The translations under genes and the position numbers were made by a program. Of a DNA stretch of 64,000 nucleotides, positions 35,656-44,823 are shown in pieces. This DNA comes from Blautia sp. An81. Lineage in GTDB: Bacteria > Bacillota > Clostridia > Lachnospirales > Lachnospiraceae. The number at the start of each line of letters is the position of its first letter. Within the stretch, counting starts at the first letter, position 1. Below the pieces are notes generated by a model. It saw nothing but the letters and a program-made list of their open reading frames with translations, searched no databases and was not told where the DNA came from. The stretch covers positions 110,793 through 174,792 of the forward strand of contig NZ_NFHH01000006.1 of NCBI RefSeq assembly GCF_002161285.1. Direction: 5' to 3'.

Positions 35656-37407
35656 ATGGCAGACAGAAGAATGTACACCTCCTGTCAGCGGCGGGCCATG
35701 AACATCATATGGACAGCTTCGGAAGAATATGATTTCCAGCCGGATTTCATGGCTTTCCGGCTTGATGGGGAACCAGATTTTTATATGAACTCTATTATCG
35801 GATATGTGCGGAAATGGTATGACCAGGATATCATGAACCGGTTGTATTCTTCCGTACAGGATGGGCTTTTTAAGGAGACCTACGACGGCCTTCTTTGGAT
35901 TGCCCTGGAAAACTGCGCCTTTCTCAGGGAATCCCGGTATCGCCCGGTGCTGAAAGAGCTACGGCTGGAACACGCCCGGGATTTTTTCCGTCAAGATGAC
36001 CAGAAATCACGGCAGCAGTGGATGGCCCAGAACAGTCTGGTCTATGCTTTGGAATCTGCTAAATGGCGCCAGGTTCTGGGAAAAGAGCCTGGCCTTGTAA
36101 ATCCCTGGGAGCGTCAGCTTTTTGCTGACCTTTTATACCCTGGTGACATCACTGCTCAGGAAATTTATGACCGGACTCTGGAGATTTTCCACCGATACTT
36201 CCGTTACCGCCGGGAACACTATCTGTCCGGATTTCTCACCGGAGTCCATGAAAGATTTTCCCACCGTTTTCTTCGGCGGCTGCCCCGCCGGCTGATCCGC
36301 AGCGACGATCTGAATATGGGACGGACCGGCAGTGCCGATGGCAGGATCACTGCCCTCCAGGGATTGGAACTTCTTCCCAAAAAACCTTCGGAAACTGCTG
36401 CTGATTATCAGTATATCCAAAGCTGCTTTGGACTTCCTTTGTATTCAGGGGAAGACTCTCTTCAGCTGGAAAATATTCTCTGTACTGACAGCCATGAGAA
36501 CTGCCGCCTTTATTTCACAGAGGGAAAGCCGGCACCTGTAGAGGAAAAAAATGCCCTTGTGCAGAAATTTCTCCGGGATGCGGAGACACAAAGGAAGAAA
36601 AATGAAGCCTATTATCAAAGTAGGCGTGACTTTTGTCAAAACAGTATCCACCAGCTGACTCAGCAGATAAAAAACGCTATGCTGGTCTATCCTCAGCCCT
36701 TAAAAATACCCAGCCGCAGCGGCAGGATCTTTCCAAGAGAAATCTGGAAGGCCCTGGTGCTGGATGATGACCGTATATTTATGGAAACTACTGACGAGGA
36801 ACAGCCCGATTTCTCTGTGGACCTGATGCTGGATGCCTCTGCATCCCGTCTGGGAAGCCAGGAGATTATTGCTCTCCAGGGATACATTATCACCGAAAGC
36901 CTCCAAAAATGTGGAATTCCCCTTCAGGTCTATTCTTTTCTCAGTCTGAAAGGTTTTACTGTAATGCGACGTTTTCTAAGCTATGAGGACAAAGACTGTT
37001 CCAAAGAAATCTTTGATTATTGCGCCGCCGGATGGAACCGGGATGGACTGGCTTTCCGGGGTGCAGGACATCTCATGGAGTCCTCCCCAGCCGGAAACAG
37101 GCTCCTTATTGTCCTTACAGATGCCAGCCCTAATGATGATCGTCGGATTCCTCCAGATTCCTCAAAAGGGCGGGTTCTCAGCCAGGATTATTCAGGAAAA
37201 CCGGGGATCGAAGATACTGCTTTGGAGGTTCACCGGCTGAAACAGGAGGGGATAAAAGTTATGGCTATCCTAAACGGCAGTGATGCCGACACCCTTGCCG
37301 CCACCAGGATCTATCAGCGGGATTATGTCCGGATAGAACAACTTGAGCAACTTTCTCAGGCCGCAGGAACCCTGATCCAGAAACAGATTCAGCAGCTTCA
37401 CAGTTGA
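35656..37407 (+). CDS. VWA-domain protein, partner of the MoxR ATPase
   Basis: 583 residues from ATG 35656 (AGGATAAGAAA upstream). The first 380 residues are helical and unrecognised. The C-terminal 190 form a VWA domain with a complete MIDAS: DLMLDASASRLGSQEIIALQ (DxSxS), then FRGAGHLMESSP and LLIVLTDASPNDDR. NorD/CobT-like architecture, usually paired with a MoxR. The complex it services is not encoded nearby. Cytosolic. Confidence 0.85.
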   Translation: MADRRMYTSCQRRAMNIIWTASEEYDFQPDFMAFRLDGEPDFYMNSIIGYVRKWYDQDIMNRLYSSVQDGLFKETYDGLLWIALENCAFLRESRYRPVLKELRLEHARDFFRQDDQKSRQQWMAQNSLVYALESAKWRQVLGKEPGLVNPWERQLFADLLYPGDITAQEIYDRTLEIFHRYFRYRREHYLSGFLTGVHERFSHRFLRRLPRRLIRSDDLNMGRTGSADGRITALQGLELLPKKPSETAADYQYIQSCFGLPLYSGEDSLQLENILCTDSHENCRLYFTEGKPAPVEEKNALVQKFLRDAETQRKKNEAYYQSRRDFCQNSIHQLTQQIKNAMLVYPQPLKIPSRSGRIFPREIWKALVLDDDRIFMETTDEEQPDFSVDLMLDASASRLGSQEIIALQGYIITESLQKCGIPLQVYSFLSLKGFTVMRRFLSYEDKDCSKEIFDYCAAGWNRDGLAFRGAGHLMESSPAGNRLLIVLTDASPNDDRRIPPDSSKGRVLSQDYSGKPGIEDTALEVHRLKQEGIKVMAILNGSDADTLAATRIYQRDYVRIEQLEQLSQAAGTLIQKQIQQLHS

Positions 37408-37410
37408 GCA

Positions 37411-37686
37411 TTACTCATCCCAGCCTTCCGTAAAACGAATATTTACGGCGATGTTCCGGACTTGCTCTCCTTCCTGAAGTTCTATATCATGAATATCTGA
37501 TACCGGAGGCAGATCCCCGTCTTCTGAAATTTCCAGGTACAGCCAGTCATAAGCTGCCTCATTGGCATTGTCTACTGCTTCTTCCAGAGTATCACCTGTT
37601 GCGTAGCAGCACTCCAGATCCGGGAAGGATGCCTGGAATTTTCCTTCCTCTGTTTTTCTGATCACTGCAGGATATATAAATTTCAT
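37411..37686 (-). CDS. HicB-like antitoxin-type protein, orphan
   Basis: 91 residues from ATG 37686 (GGAGTG upstream). The HicB fold is clear: YPAVIRKTEEGKFQASFPDL, then ATGDTLEEAVDNANEAAYDW. HicB proteins neutralise a HicA mRNase encoded beside them; no HicA-like frame is seen on either side, and there is no DNA-binding tail. It may be a stand-alone regulator or a relic. Confidence 0.75.
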   Translation of the reverse strand: MKFIYPAVIRKTEEGKFQASFPDLECCYATGDTLEEAVDNANEAAYDWLYLEISEDGDLPPVSDIHDIELQEGEQVRNIAVNIRFTEGWDE

Positions 37687-37838
37687 AATAATATTCACTC
37701 CTCTTTTTCTGATATTGCAGCCTTTGGTACATAAAGGCTCAATGACTGCACTGTATCAGTATACCACAAGCGGGGGAACAGGTGAATATTAAAGTTTCGT
37801 ATAATAATTAATCATAGAGATATGGAGGGTTTTGAATT

Positions 37839-39314
37839 ATGACAAAGATAACTTTAAATACCGGCAGCCTGTCTTTTCTAAGGGAAATGGACAGCCGGCT
37901 GATCTCCTACAACATAGAAATGACCGAAGTGACCGGAGGCACTTTCTGGAAACTTTATACTCCTGCCCAGATAGAAGGCAAAGAAGAAGTTCCCCAGCTT
38001 GCTGACCTGTCTCAAATGGGCTCTCTTCTGGAAATGTTTCCCCCTGCAGACCTTCAGGATCAGCGGGCTCTGGAACTGGCCAAAGCCCTGGGGCCGGCAT
38101 ATATCCGGGTCAGCGGCTCCTGGGCCACCACTACCTATTATGATCTGGACGGCCATACCGGCGGAAAAGTGCCGGAAGGCTTCCACAGCATTCTCACCCG
38201 GGAACAGTGGGACCAGCTCCTGGACTTTGTAAAATATGTAGACGGAAAGCTGCTGATCTCTCCGGCTAACTGTGACGGCGTACAGAATCCCGATGGTACC
38301 TGGAACCCAGAACAGCTAAAGCTTATCCTGGACTACAGCCGGGACTATGGTGTTCCCATTTCCGCCGTAGAATTTATGAATGAGCCAAACACTACCATTC
38401 TGGGCGGGACACCTTCCAACTATACTCCGGAAGATTTCAGCCGGGACCAGGATCTCTGTTTCCGTTTTCTTAAAGAAAATTATCCGGATATCCTTACGGT
38501 GGGTCCCTGTTCCAGCGGAGAAAAATTCAGCCCCTATGTAGGCTATCACAACTTATCCGTGATTCCCTCGGAAGATCTCCTGGAAGGCTGCAAAGAGCAG
38601 GCAGATGTATACAGCTACCATATGTACAACTGCTTTTCTGAAAGAGGGGCTTTCCTGGGCATACACTGGCCGGGTGACAAGGCCCTTTCAGAAGAATACC
38701 TGGGGATTCCATGGGAAGCTGCCTGCTATTACAAGAAGCTGCGGGATCAATATTGTCCCGGTGCCCAGATGTGGGTCACAGAATCCGGCGATGCAGGCTG
38801 CGGAGGAAATACCTGGGCCTCCACTTTTCTGGACGTGATCCGCTCTGCCGATGAACTTGGACGTTTCTGCACAGTTACAGACGGGGTGATCTTCCACAAC
38901 ACCTTTATGGCTTCCGATTATGGATATCTGGACTTTGAAACCCATCTGCCCCGGCCCAATTACTGGCTTGCCCTGCTGTGGAACCGGCTGATGGGATCTA
39001 AAGTCTATGACTTGGGCCAGGAAATCCGAGAAGGGTTCCACTGCTATGTCCATTCCAGAAAAGACGGGAAAAAAGGGTATGCCTATATGATCGTCAATAA
39101 CTCCCCTTCAGAGGCTGCCCTCCTGGAAGTGCCATGGAGAGGTACTGTCTACACCCTGTCCGCTGAATATCTCCGCTCTCCCAGGATTCTTCTCAACGGA
39201 AAACCTCTGGAGCTCACAGGAACCGCACAGCTTCCTTCTCTTGAAGGATCTCCTGTAGAAGCAGGAACACTAACGCTGGCTCCTGCTACCGTGACTTTCC
39301 TTGTAACAGACTAA
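37839..39314 (+). CDS. GH79-like (heparanase/beta-glucuronidase-type) glycoside hydrolase, cytosolic
   Basis: 491 residues, no signal peptide. The TIM barrel carries acid/base Glu182 in AVEFMNEPNTTILGG and nucleophile Glu315 in WVTESGDAGCGGNTW. The following LGRFCTVTDGVIFHNTFMAS and LPRPNYWLALLWNRLMGSKV closely follow the heparanase pattern of family GH79, and a C-terminal beta domain is present. Expected to cut glucuronides or a related uronic acid oligosaccharide after import. No transporter lies nearby. AGGGTTTTGAATT precedes the ATG. Monocistronic. Confidence 0.7.
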   Translation: MTKITLNTGSLSFLREMDSRLISYNIEMTEVTGGTFWKLYTPAQIEGKEEVPQLADLSQMGSLLEMFPPADLQDQRALELAKALGPAYIRVSGSWATTTYYDLDGHTGGKVPEGFHSILTREQWDQLLDFVKYVDGKLLISPANCDGVQNPDGTWNPEQLKLILDYSRDYGVPISAVEFMNEPNTTILGGTPSNYTPEDFSRDQDLCFRFLKENYPDILTVGPCSSGEKFSPYVGYHNLSVIPSEDLLEGCKEQADVYSYHMYNCFSERGAFLGIHWPGDKALSEEYLGIPWEAACYYKKLRDQYCPGAQMWVTESGDAGCGGNTWASTFLDVIRSADELGRFCTVTDGVIFHNTFMASDYGYLDFETHLPRPNYWLALLWNRLMGSKVYDLGQEIREGFHCYVHSRKDGKKGYAYMIVNNSPSEAALLEVPWRGTVYTLSAEYLRSPRILLNGKPLELTGTAQLPSLEGSPVEAGTLTLAPATVTFLVTD

Positions 39315-39475
39315 GTGTACTGTATCACTCACATTTCGCATAATGACTTGCCTGAACTTCCATCTGCGGCGTTGTCGTCAATCAGCGTATCCACCGCTGC
39401 GCCTCATTCCTCCGCCTTGCAGAGTGGAAAGTTCATTTGTCGTCATTATGCTGAAAGTGAATGCTACAGTACACT
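39314..39475. repeat. Long hairpin (cruciform) intergenic element B
   Basis: Outer arms AGTGTACTGTA (39314-39324) and its complement (39465-39475); inner arms GCATAATGAC (39338-39347) and complement (39442-39451); a third pair GAACTTCCA/TGGAAAGTTC with one bulge. The core is GC-rich. The same staged stem layout as element A, with different sequence. It lies between the GH79 gene and the BceB permease; the outer arm begins at the last base of the GH79 stop codon. Confidence 0.85.
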
Positions 39476-39490
39476 AAGTCCGATTTTCTT

Positions 39491-41473
39491 TTATTCTTTT
39501 ACGATCTTTACAGAACACTTATGGGATAACAGGAAATATCCTCCATAGATGGCTCCTGTAAGGGCCATGGTCACTGCCAGAGCAGTCCCGGAGCCCTTGG
39601 AACCATAGATAGAGAGCATTGTCCGGCATACCTGTATACCAAATATGGCATGTACTGCTGACAGAAGAAGGGGCAGCAGAAATAAAAGGCCATTCTGCCG
39701 TCTTAAAGCTCTTCGGATTTCTTTTTCTTCACAGCCCAGCTGCTGCAGTATCTGATACTTCTCTCTGCTGTCTGCACTGTCTGAAAGAATTTTCAGAGCC
39801 AGCACTGCAGAGCCGGAGATCAGAAAGCAGATTCCCAGATACAGGCCCAGAAAGATGTACATAGCGCTGGTGCCGATGCTGTCATCATAAATAGCAGACT
39901 GGGTAGTTACCTGTATCTTCCCATAGGTGCTCTGTTCCGGATTCAGTATCTGTGCAAAATTCTTGTCCATTTCCTGAGCAAATTCTTTGCTCTTATCCCG
40001 GTAATCTCCCATAACATAATTCTTATACTGTTCCTCTTCTCCCAGTTTTACAGAGTCCGGCACCAGAAGGATACCAGAGTTTTGAGGCTGGTAAGACATC
40101 TGAAGATAGCCGTCCTGACAGGTATTTTCTTTTGCATGATAGCTTTTTCCTTTAATGGTAATCTCCCGATCATCCGCAAGGCCTCTGTTCCGTATATACA
40201 CAGCACCTTCCTGATCTGCTACGATCAGGTACTCATCTTCCTCCAGTTCATACTCTGGCATATGATAAACTCTGGCCGCCCTATTATAATCCCCCACTTT
40301 CATCACCTCTGCCTTCTGATTGTCATACTCTTCACCATAAGATTCACCAATCAAAGTATAGTTAGTCACCTCATCCAGATGATAGGTGTAAACGCTGACC
40401 AGGTCCTGAAAGTCTTCCATAGAAATCCCACGGACTTCCATAATATCAAAGATAGATTTAGAATCTGTCATTTCTTTAGACATGGAAATGGACACCGGAG
40501 CCAGCTTTGCCGCTTCCTGATCCTTATATTCTTTTCTGGCAATGGCGGAAAACAAAAGACAAATAGTCATAAAGAGCAGCAGGCAGATCACGCTGCATGC
40601 CATTACCGTAGAGTTCAGCTTATTGGAAAGCTCTCCCACTACAAAAGAATTCAGCCGCCGGTAGTACAGCTTTCTGAATTTTCCTGCTGCTGTCATAAGA
40701 AAACCGGACAATGACCAGAACACCAGAAAAGTTCCAAAGATCCCCAGGAGCACCTGGGTCAGTACATCTGTTTCTGTGGTCATAGCCTGCTGATTTGCAG
40801 TCACATTATAGTAGGCAGTTCCCAGCATCACTACAGCCAGTAAAAATACCAGTCCGCTGAGAAGGGGCTTTTTCAGAAAGTTTTTCTCCTTTTTCCTTCC
40901 TGCAGTGATAAACTCTGCCAGCCTGGCCCGGCTTACAGAAAGGGTATTAAAAATCATCACCACCAGATAGATCAGGAGAAAATACAAGATACTTTTCCCC
41001 ACTGCCTGACCGGAAATCACAAATTCATATCTGGATACATCTGCCTGAAAAAGATTGGACACGATCAGAGACATCAGCTGGGAAATCCCCATTCCAGCCA
41101 GCAGACCCACAGCCAGGGAGATCAGTCCCATCCAGATAGTCTCCAGCCACAGCATAGCAGCCAGCCTGATACGTCCCATTCCCAAAGTAAGGTAGATGCC
41201 GAATTCCCTTTTCCGTTTTTTCAGCATAAACCTGCTGGCATAGACAATAAGGTATCCCAGGACCAGAGAGACAAAAATACTTACCCCGGACATGATCCCG
41301 TTCATAGAATCGATAATAGCTGCCTTTGTCTGGGAAACTTCCATCATAGCTGTCTGGGTTTCGATGGCATTGAAAATGTAGAAAACCGCTACTCCCAGGA
41401 TCATAGTAAAAAAATAAATCGAATAATCCCGAATACTCTTTCTGAAGTTTTTAATAGACAGACTAAACAACAC
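39491..41473 (-). CDS. BceB-type ABC transporter permease
   Basis: 660 residues, with about ten transmembrane segments and a large extracellular domain (about residues 310-525) between helices 7 and 8, as in BceB. The N-terminus [20 protein letters not shown] is a Bce hallmark. Together with BceA it binds cell-wall-active peptides (bacitracin-like) and relays flux to the BceS kinase. It starts 10 bases inside bceA. Specificity unknown. Confidence 0.9.
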   Translation of the reverse strand: MLFSLSIKNFRKSIRDYSIYFFTMILGVAVFYIFNAIETQTAMMEVSQTKAAIIDSMNGIMSGVSIFVSLVLGYLIVYASRFMLKKRKREFGIYLTLGMGRIRLAAMLWLETIWMGLISLAVGLLAGMGISQLMSLIVSNLFQADVSRYEFVISGQAVGKSILYFLLIYLVVMIFNTLSVSRARLAEFITAGRKKEKNFLKKPLLSGLVFLLAVVMLGTAYYNVTANQQAMTTETDVLTQVLLGIFGTFLVFWSLSGFLMTAAGKFRKLYYRRLNSFVVGELSNKLNSTVMACSVICLLLFMTICLLFSAIARKEYKDQEAAKLAPVSISMSKEMTDSKSIFDIMEVRGISMEDFQDLVSVYTYHLDEVTNYTLIGESYGEEYDNQKAEVMKVGDYNRAARVYHMPEYELEEDEYLIVADQEGAVYIRNRGLADDREITIKGKSYHAKENTCQDGYLQMSYQPQNSGILLVPDSVKLGEEEQYKNYVMGDYRDKSKEFAQEMDKNFAQILNPEQSTYGKIQVTTQSAIYDDSIGTSAMYIFLGLYLGICFLISGSAVLALKILSDSADSREKYQILQQLGCEEKEIRRALRRQNGLLFLLPLLLSAVHAIFGIQVCRTMLSIYGSKGSGTALAVTMALTGAIYGGYFLLSHKCSVKIVKE

Positions 41474-42230
41474 GGCTCAGGTCACCTCCCAGTAATGCGA
41501 TCACATGAATGATCTGGTCAAAAAATTCCTTCCGGCTGGATTCTCCCTTTCTCAGTTCATGGAAAAGTTTCCCATCTTTAAGAAACAGTACCCGTCCACT
41601 GTAGCTGGCACAGAGAGGATCATGGGTTACCATAAGAATCGTTGCCCCCAGCTCCTGATTCAGGAACTGCAGATTATCCAGAAGCATTCCTGCGCTTTGA
41701 GAATCCAGGGCTCCTGTAGGCTCATCCGCCAGGATCAGGGACGGGTTCGTTACAATGGCCCTTGCACAGGCACACCGCTGTTTCTGGCCGCCGGACATCT
41801 GGTAGGGATATTTTTTCAGTACCTCCTGGATATTCAGTTTCCGGGCAATCTCTTCTACCTTTCCGGGAATCCTGCCCGGCTTCTCATTCTGTATCTGAAG
41901 GGCCAGAGCGATATTGTCAAAACCGTTCAGCGTGTCCAGCAGGTTAAAATCCTGGAAAATAAAGCCCAGTTTCTCCCGACGGAATCTGGAAAGGCCTCTT
42001 CCTCTCAGCTTTGTCACATCTTTTCCCTCCACCAGGATATGACCGCCTGTTACCCGGTCTATGGTGGAAATGCAATTCAGAAGAGTAGTCTTTCCCGAAC
42101 CGCTGGCCCCCATAACTGCCGTAAATTCTCCCTTTTCTACTGAAAAGCTGATATCATCTACTGCCTTGGTAAGGCTGGATTTGTTTCCGTAATATTTCAT
42201 CATATGCTGGATTTCCAATAATTTCTCCAC
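41463..42230 (-). CDS. BceA-type ABC transporter ATP-binding protein
   Basis: 255 residues from a GTG at 42230 (GGAGAATCT upstream), matching BceA length; an upstream in-frame ATG would add 37 unsupported residues. Walker [21 protein letters not shown], signature [20 protein letters not shown], Walker [14 protein letters not shown]. Works with BceB in peptide-antibiotic detoxification and sensing. A BceR-type operator lies 130 bases upstream. Confidence 0.93.
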   Translation of the reverse strand: MEKLLEIQHMMKYYGNKSSLTKAVDDISFSVEKGEFTAVMGASGSGKTTLLNCISTIDRVTGGHILVEGKDVTKLRGRGLSRFRREKLGFIFQDFNLLDTLNGFDNIALALQIQNEKPGRIPGKVEEIARKLNIQEVLKKYPYQMSGGQKQRCACARAIVTNPSLILADEPTGALDSQSAGMLLDNLQFLNQELGATILMVTHDPLCASYSGRVLFLKDGKLFHELRKGESSRKEFFDQIIHVIALLGGDLSRVV

Positions 42231-42360
42231 AGATTCTCCTCCTTTTTTCTTTTCTGCACAGAATAGAAGGGATTCCACGACTCCTTTCTTATTCTGTCCT
42301 GTACTGTCTCTATTATAGAAAAAGGCTCTTCCCCCATCCATGGATTTTCATTACTTAATC

Positions 42361-42374
42361 TTACATCTCTGTAA
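42361..42374 (-). promoter_or_regulatory. BceR-type operator upstream of bceAB
   Basis: TTACATCTCTGTAA on the plus strand reads TTACA-GAGA-TGTAA on the minus strand, matching the TNACA-N4-TGTAA site described for BceR-like regulators in Firmicutes. It sits between the bceRS and bceAB blocks, in the expected control region. Confidence 0.6.
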
Positions 42375-42428
42375 GGTTGGTAAAATCTTATAGCAGAAAA
42401 AAGATGGCCTTGATATGCATTTGCAGAT

Positions 42429-43442
42429 CTAAGCCATCTCTGTATGTTTATCCTGTCCAAATTCTATAAATATCTCCGTATAAACTCCTTTTTCAGATTC
42501 TGCCCAGATCCGGTGTCCCAGTCTGTGGCAGAGTTTTTTGCACAGATACAGTCCCATGCCCGTAGAACTCTGTCCCCTTCTTCCATTTTCTCCGGTAAAG
42601 GAATGTTCGAAGATACGGGGAAGATCTGCCTTTTGGATTCCCATACCATTGTCCCACACAGACAGCAAAGTTCCCCTGGAAGTCCTGCTGCTGCGGATCC
42701 GTATACAGGCCTCCTCTTCTCTTTTGTATTTCACACTGTTGCTCAGAAGCTGGCCCAGAATAAAGCTCAGCCATTTTTCATCTGTCAGCACCGGAATATC
42801 TTCTGTCTCCTGAATGATCCGGATATGGTTCAGGATCAGACTGTCCCGGTTTCTGGAAATGGCCTGGTCTGTTACCGCCTTCAGAGAATATTCCCGGATC
42901 ACATAATCCTTTTCCGGAACCTGGCTTCTGAGATAGTAGAGAACCTGTTCCACATAACTGTCTATCCTGGAAACCTGTTCTTTCATAACCCTGGAGGTCT
43001 CACCTCTGTCCTTGTGGAGAAGAAGCCTCATACTGGCAATGGGCAGCTTCACTTCATGGATCCAGGTCTCCACATACTGTTTAAAGGCATTGTTTCTCCT
43101 CTGCTGTTCAAAAATCTGATCGCTCATGGCCTTTCCCATCTGTTCCACAGTGTTATAAAGAATCCTTCCCTCCAGAAATTCCGGTTTCTTTATCATTTCC
43201 TGGATAAGGTATTTTTCTTCCAGGTTCCCCATCTTTTCTTCCAGCTCCCGGTAGAACCTGTTCTTCCTCATATAATCCCAGGAAAGCGTTCCCACAAGTC
43301 CCAGCAGCCAGATTCCCAGTGTCAGGATCATCAGCTCTGCCTGGACCTGGAAAAAATACATTACCAGCTCTGTCAGCCCCGCTGTAAGCAGCCACAGAAG
43401 GACCAGTCTCCAGTTGTCTTTCAAATATGCCCTTTTCTTCAT
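42429..43442 (-). CDS. BceS-type intramembrane-sensing histidine kinase
   Basis: 337 residues from ATG 43442 (GGGGAGAG upstream). Two N-terminal helices with almost no external loop, then H-box VETWIHEVKLPIASMRLLLH, N-box LGQLLSNSVKYKREEEACIR and G-box VWDNGMGIQK, STGMGLYLCK. It senses through BceAB and phosphorylates the regulator upstream. A longer in-frame reading would run through repeat element C and is rejected. Confidence 0.92.
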   Translation of the reverse strand: MKKRAYLKDNWRLVLLWLLTAGLTELVMYFFQVQAELMILTLGIWLLGLVGTLSWDYMRKNRFYRELEEKMGNLEEKYLIQEMIKKPEFLEGRILYNTVEQMGKAMSDQIFEQQRRNNAFKQYVETWIHEVKLPIASMRLLLHKDRGETSRVMKEQVSRIDSYVEQVLYYLRSQVPEKDYVIREYSLKAVTDQAISRNRDSLILNHIRIIQETEDIPVLTDEKWLSFILGQLLSNSVKYKREEEACIRIRSSRTSRGTLLSVWDNGMGIQKADLPRIFEHSFTGENGRRGQSSTGMGLYLCKKLCHRLGHRIWAESEKGVYTEIFIEFGQDKHTEMA

Positions 43443-43488
43443 TCCACTCTCCCCTGTCCGCTGATGGGGCTCAGTTTTGAAGTGCCAT

Positions 43489-43558
43489 CTATGAAAGCCC
43501 CACGGATTGCTTCGTGCCTTGCACCGCAGGTCTCTGCTTTGAGACTGGGCTTTCATAG
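43489..43558. repeat. Hairpin element C between bceR and bceS
   Basis: CTATGAAAGCCC (43489-43500) and its exact complement (43547-43558) enclose two small hairpins (CACG/CGTG and TCTC/GAGA). The right arm overlaps the last codons and the stop of the response regulator. A shorter member of the long-hairpin type. Confidence 0.75.
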
Positions 43559-44221
43559 TAAGATGTACCCTTGTCCTCTTCTGGTTTCTATGGCATTCCG
43601 GATGCCTGCTTCTTCCAGTTTTTTTCTGAGCCGGTTGATATTTACTGTCAGGGTATTATCGTCTACAAAATCGTTGCAGTCCCAGAGATAATCCATAAGT
43701 TCGTCTCTGGACACGATCCGTCCCTGGTTTTTTACCAGGTAATAAAAAATAGAAAATTCGTTTTTGGACAGCACCCGTTCTTCCCCTTCATGGGTCATGG
43801 TGCCGCGCAGGAGGTTCAGTGTAATCCCTCCCCAGGTCACTTCCTCCTGAGGCGTTTCAGGCTGGATCCTCCGGAATACTGCCTCCAGTTTCAGCAGAAG
43901 AAGGGTAGGATTATAGGGCTTTGTAATATAATCATCTGCTCCGTAGCTCATGGCCAGGATCTGATCCATATCTCCCTCTCTGCTGGTAACCATGATCACC
44001 GGAATCTGGGATTTCTGCCGCAGATTTCTCAAAATCTCCTGTCCATTGGTTCCTGGAAGGAGAATATCCAGCAGCACCATATCCGGGCCGGCCCTTAAAA
44101 TTTCTTCCTCAACATTGGAAAAATCCTCTAAACAGCAGGTCCCATATCCATTTTCTTCCAGAAGGCTTTTCAGAGCTTTCCTCAATACCCTGTCGTCCTC
44201 CACCACAGCAATTTTCTTCAT
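43553..44221 (-). CDS. BceR-type (OmpR family) response regulator
   Basis: 222 residues. Receiver MKKIAVVEDDRVLRKALKSL with phosphoacceptor Asp in VLLDILLPGTNG and Lys in ADDYITKPYNPTLLL; winged helix LSKNEFSIFYYLVKN and DDNTLTVNINRLRKKLEE. It pairs with the BceS-type kinase downstream and should bind the operator before bceA. The final codons and TGA overlap the right arm of element C. Confidence 0.93.
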   Translation of the reverse strand: MKKIAVVEDDRVLRKALKSLLEENGYGTCCLEDFSNVEEEILRAGPDMVLLDILLPGTNGQEILRNLRQKSQIPVIMVTSREGDMDQILAMSYGADDYITKPYNPTLLLLKLEAVFRRIQPETPQEEVTWGGITLNLLRGTMTHEGEERVLSKNEFSIFYYLVKNQGRIVSRDELMDYLWDCNDFVDDNTLTVNINRLRKKLEEAGIRNAIETRRGQGYILL

Positions 44222-44264
44222 TCCTGCCCACCTCTGCTTCTGCGGCTTTTTGCGCCGCTGTGTC

Positions 44265-44822
44265 CTATTTTTCGGTTTCCGGCGAAATTCCTCGCCTGAT
44301 CTTCGGCGTCCACAGCCGGATTTCCCCTGTTTCCAGACTTTGCTTCACATCGATGATCCTCTGGTTTGAAGATCCTCTGAATACAAGGCGTATATCTTTC
44401 AGCGTCTCTACAAACTGCCCGTCTACCAGCACATCTATCCTGGACAGCATTTCATCTGTATAGCCGCACCTTGCCCGGCTGGGATTCAGCAGTTCTTTGT
44501 CAAAAAGATATCCGCTGTAACACCAGACAGTTTTCTCCGGATAAAGTTTCTTCACCTTTCTGAGAAGTTCTGTAAGGACCTCTTGATTTTCCGGCTCAAA
44601 AGGCTCTCCTCCAAGGAGGGAAAGGCCATCAATATAATCCGGCCTGAGGAGTTCCAGAAGCTGTTTCTCTGTTTCCTCTGTAAATTCTTTTCCATAACTA
44701 AAATCCCATGTAGCCTGGTTAAAGCAGCCCGGACAGTGATGTCTGCAGCCGGAAACGAAGAGGGAGACCCGAACTCCCTCTCCGTTTGCAATGTCACATT
44801 TCTTTATTTCCCCGTAATTCAT
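44265..44822 (-). CDS. nrdG: Anaerobic ribonucleotide reductase activating protein
   Basis: 185 residues from ATG 44822, one base after the nrdD stop; a longer upstream frame overlaps nrdD. The radical SAM motif is VSGCRHHCPGCFNQATWDFS (CxxxCxxC variant of NrdG), then LSLLGGEPFEPENQEVL. It makes the glycyl radical on NrdD using SAM and a 4Fe-4S cluster. No strong RBS, so translation is coupled to nrdD. Confidence 0.94.
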   Translation of the reverse strand: MNYGEIKKCDIANGEGVRVSLFVSGCRHHCPGCFNQATWDFSYGKEFTEETEKQLLELLRPDYIDGLSLLGGEPFEPENQEVLTELLRKVKKLYPEKTVWCYSGYLFDKELLNPSRARCGYTDEMLSRIDVLVDGQFVETLKDIRLVFRGSSNQRIIDVKQSLETGEIRLWTPKIRRGISPETEK

Positions 44823-44823
44823 A

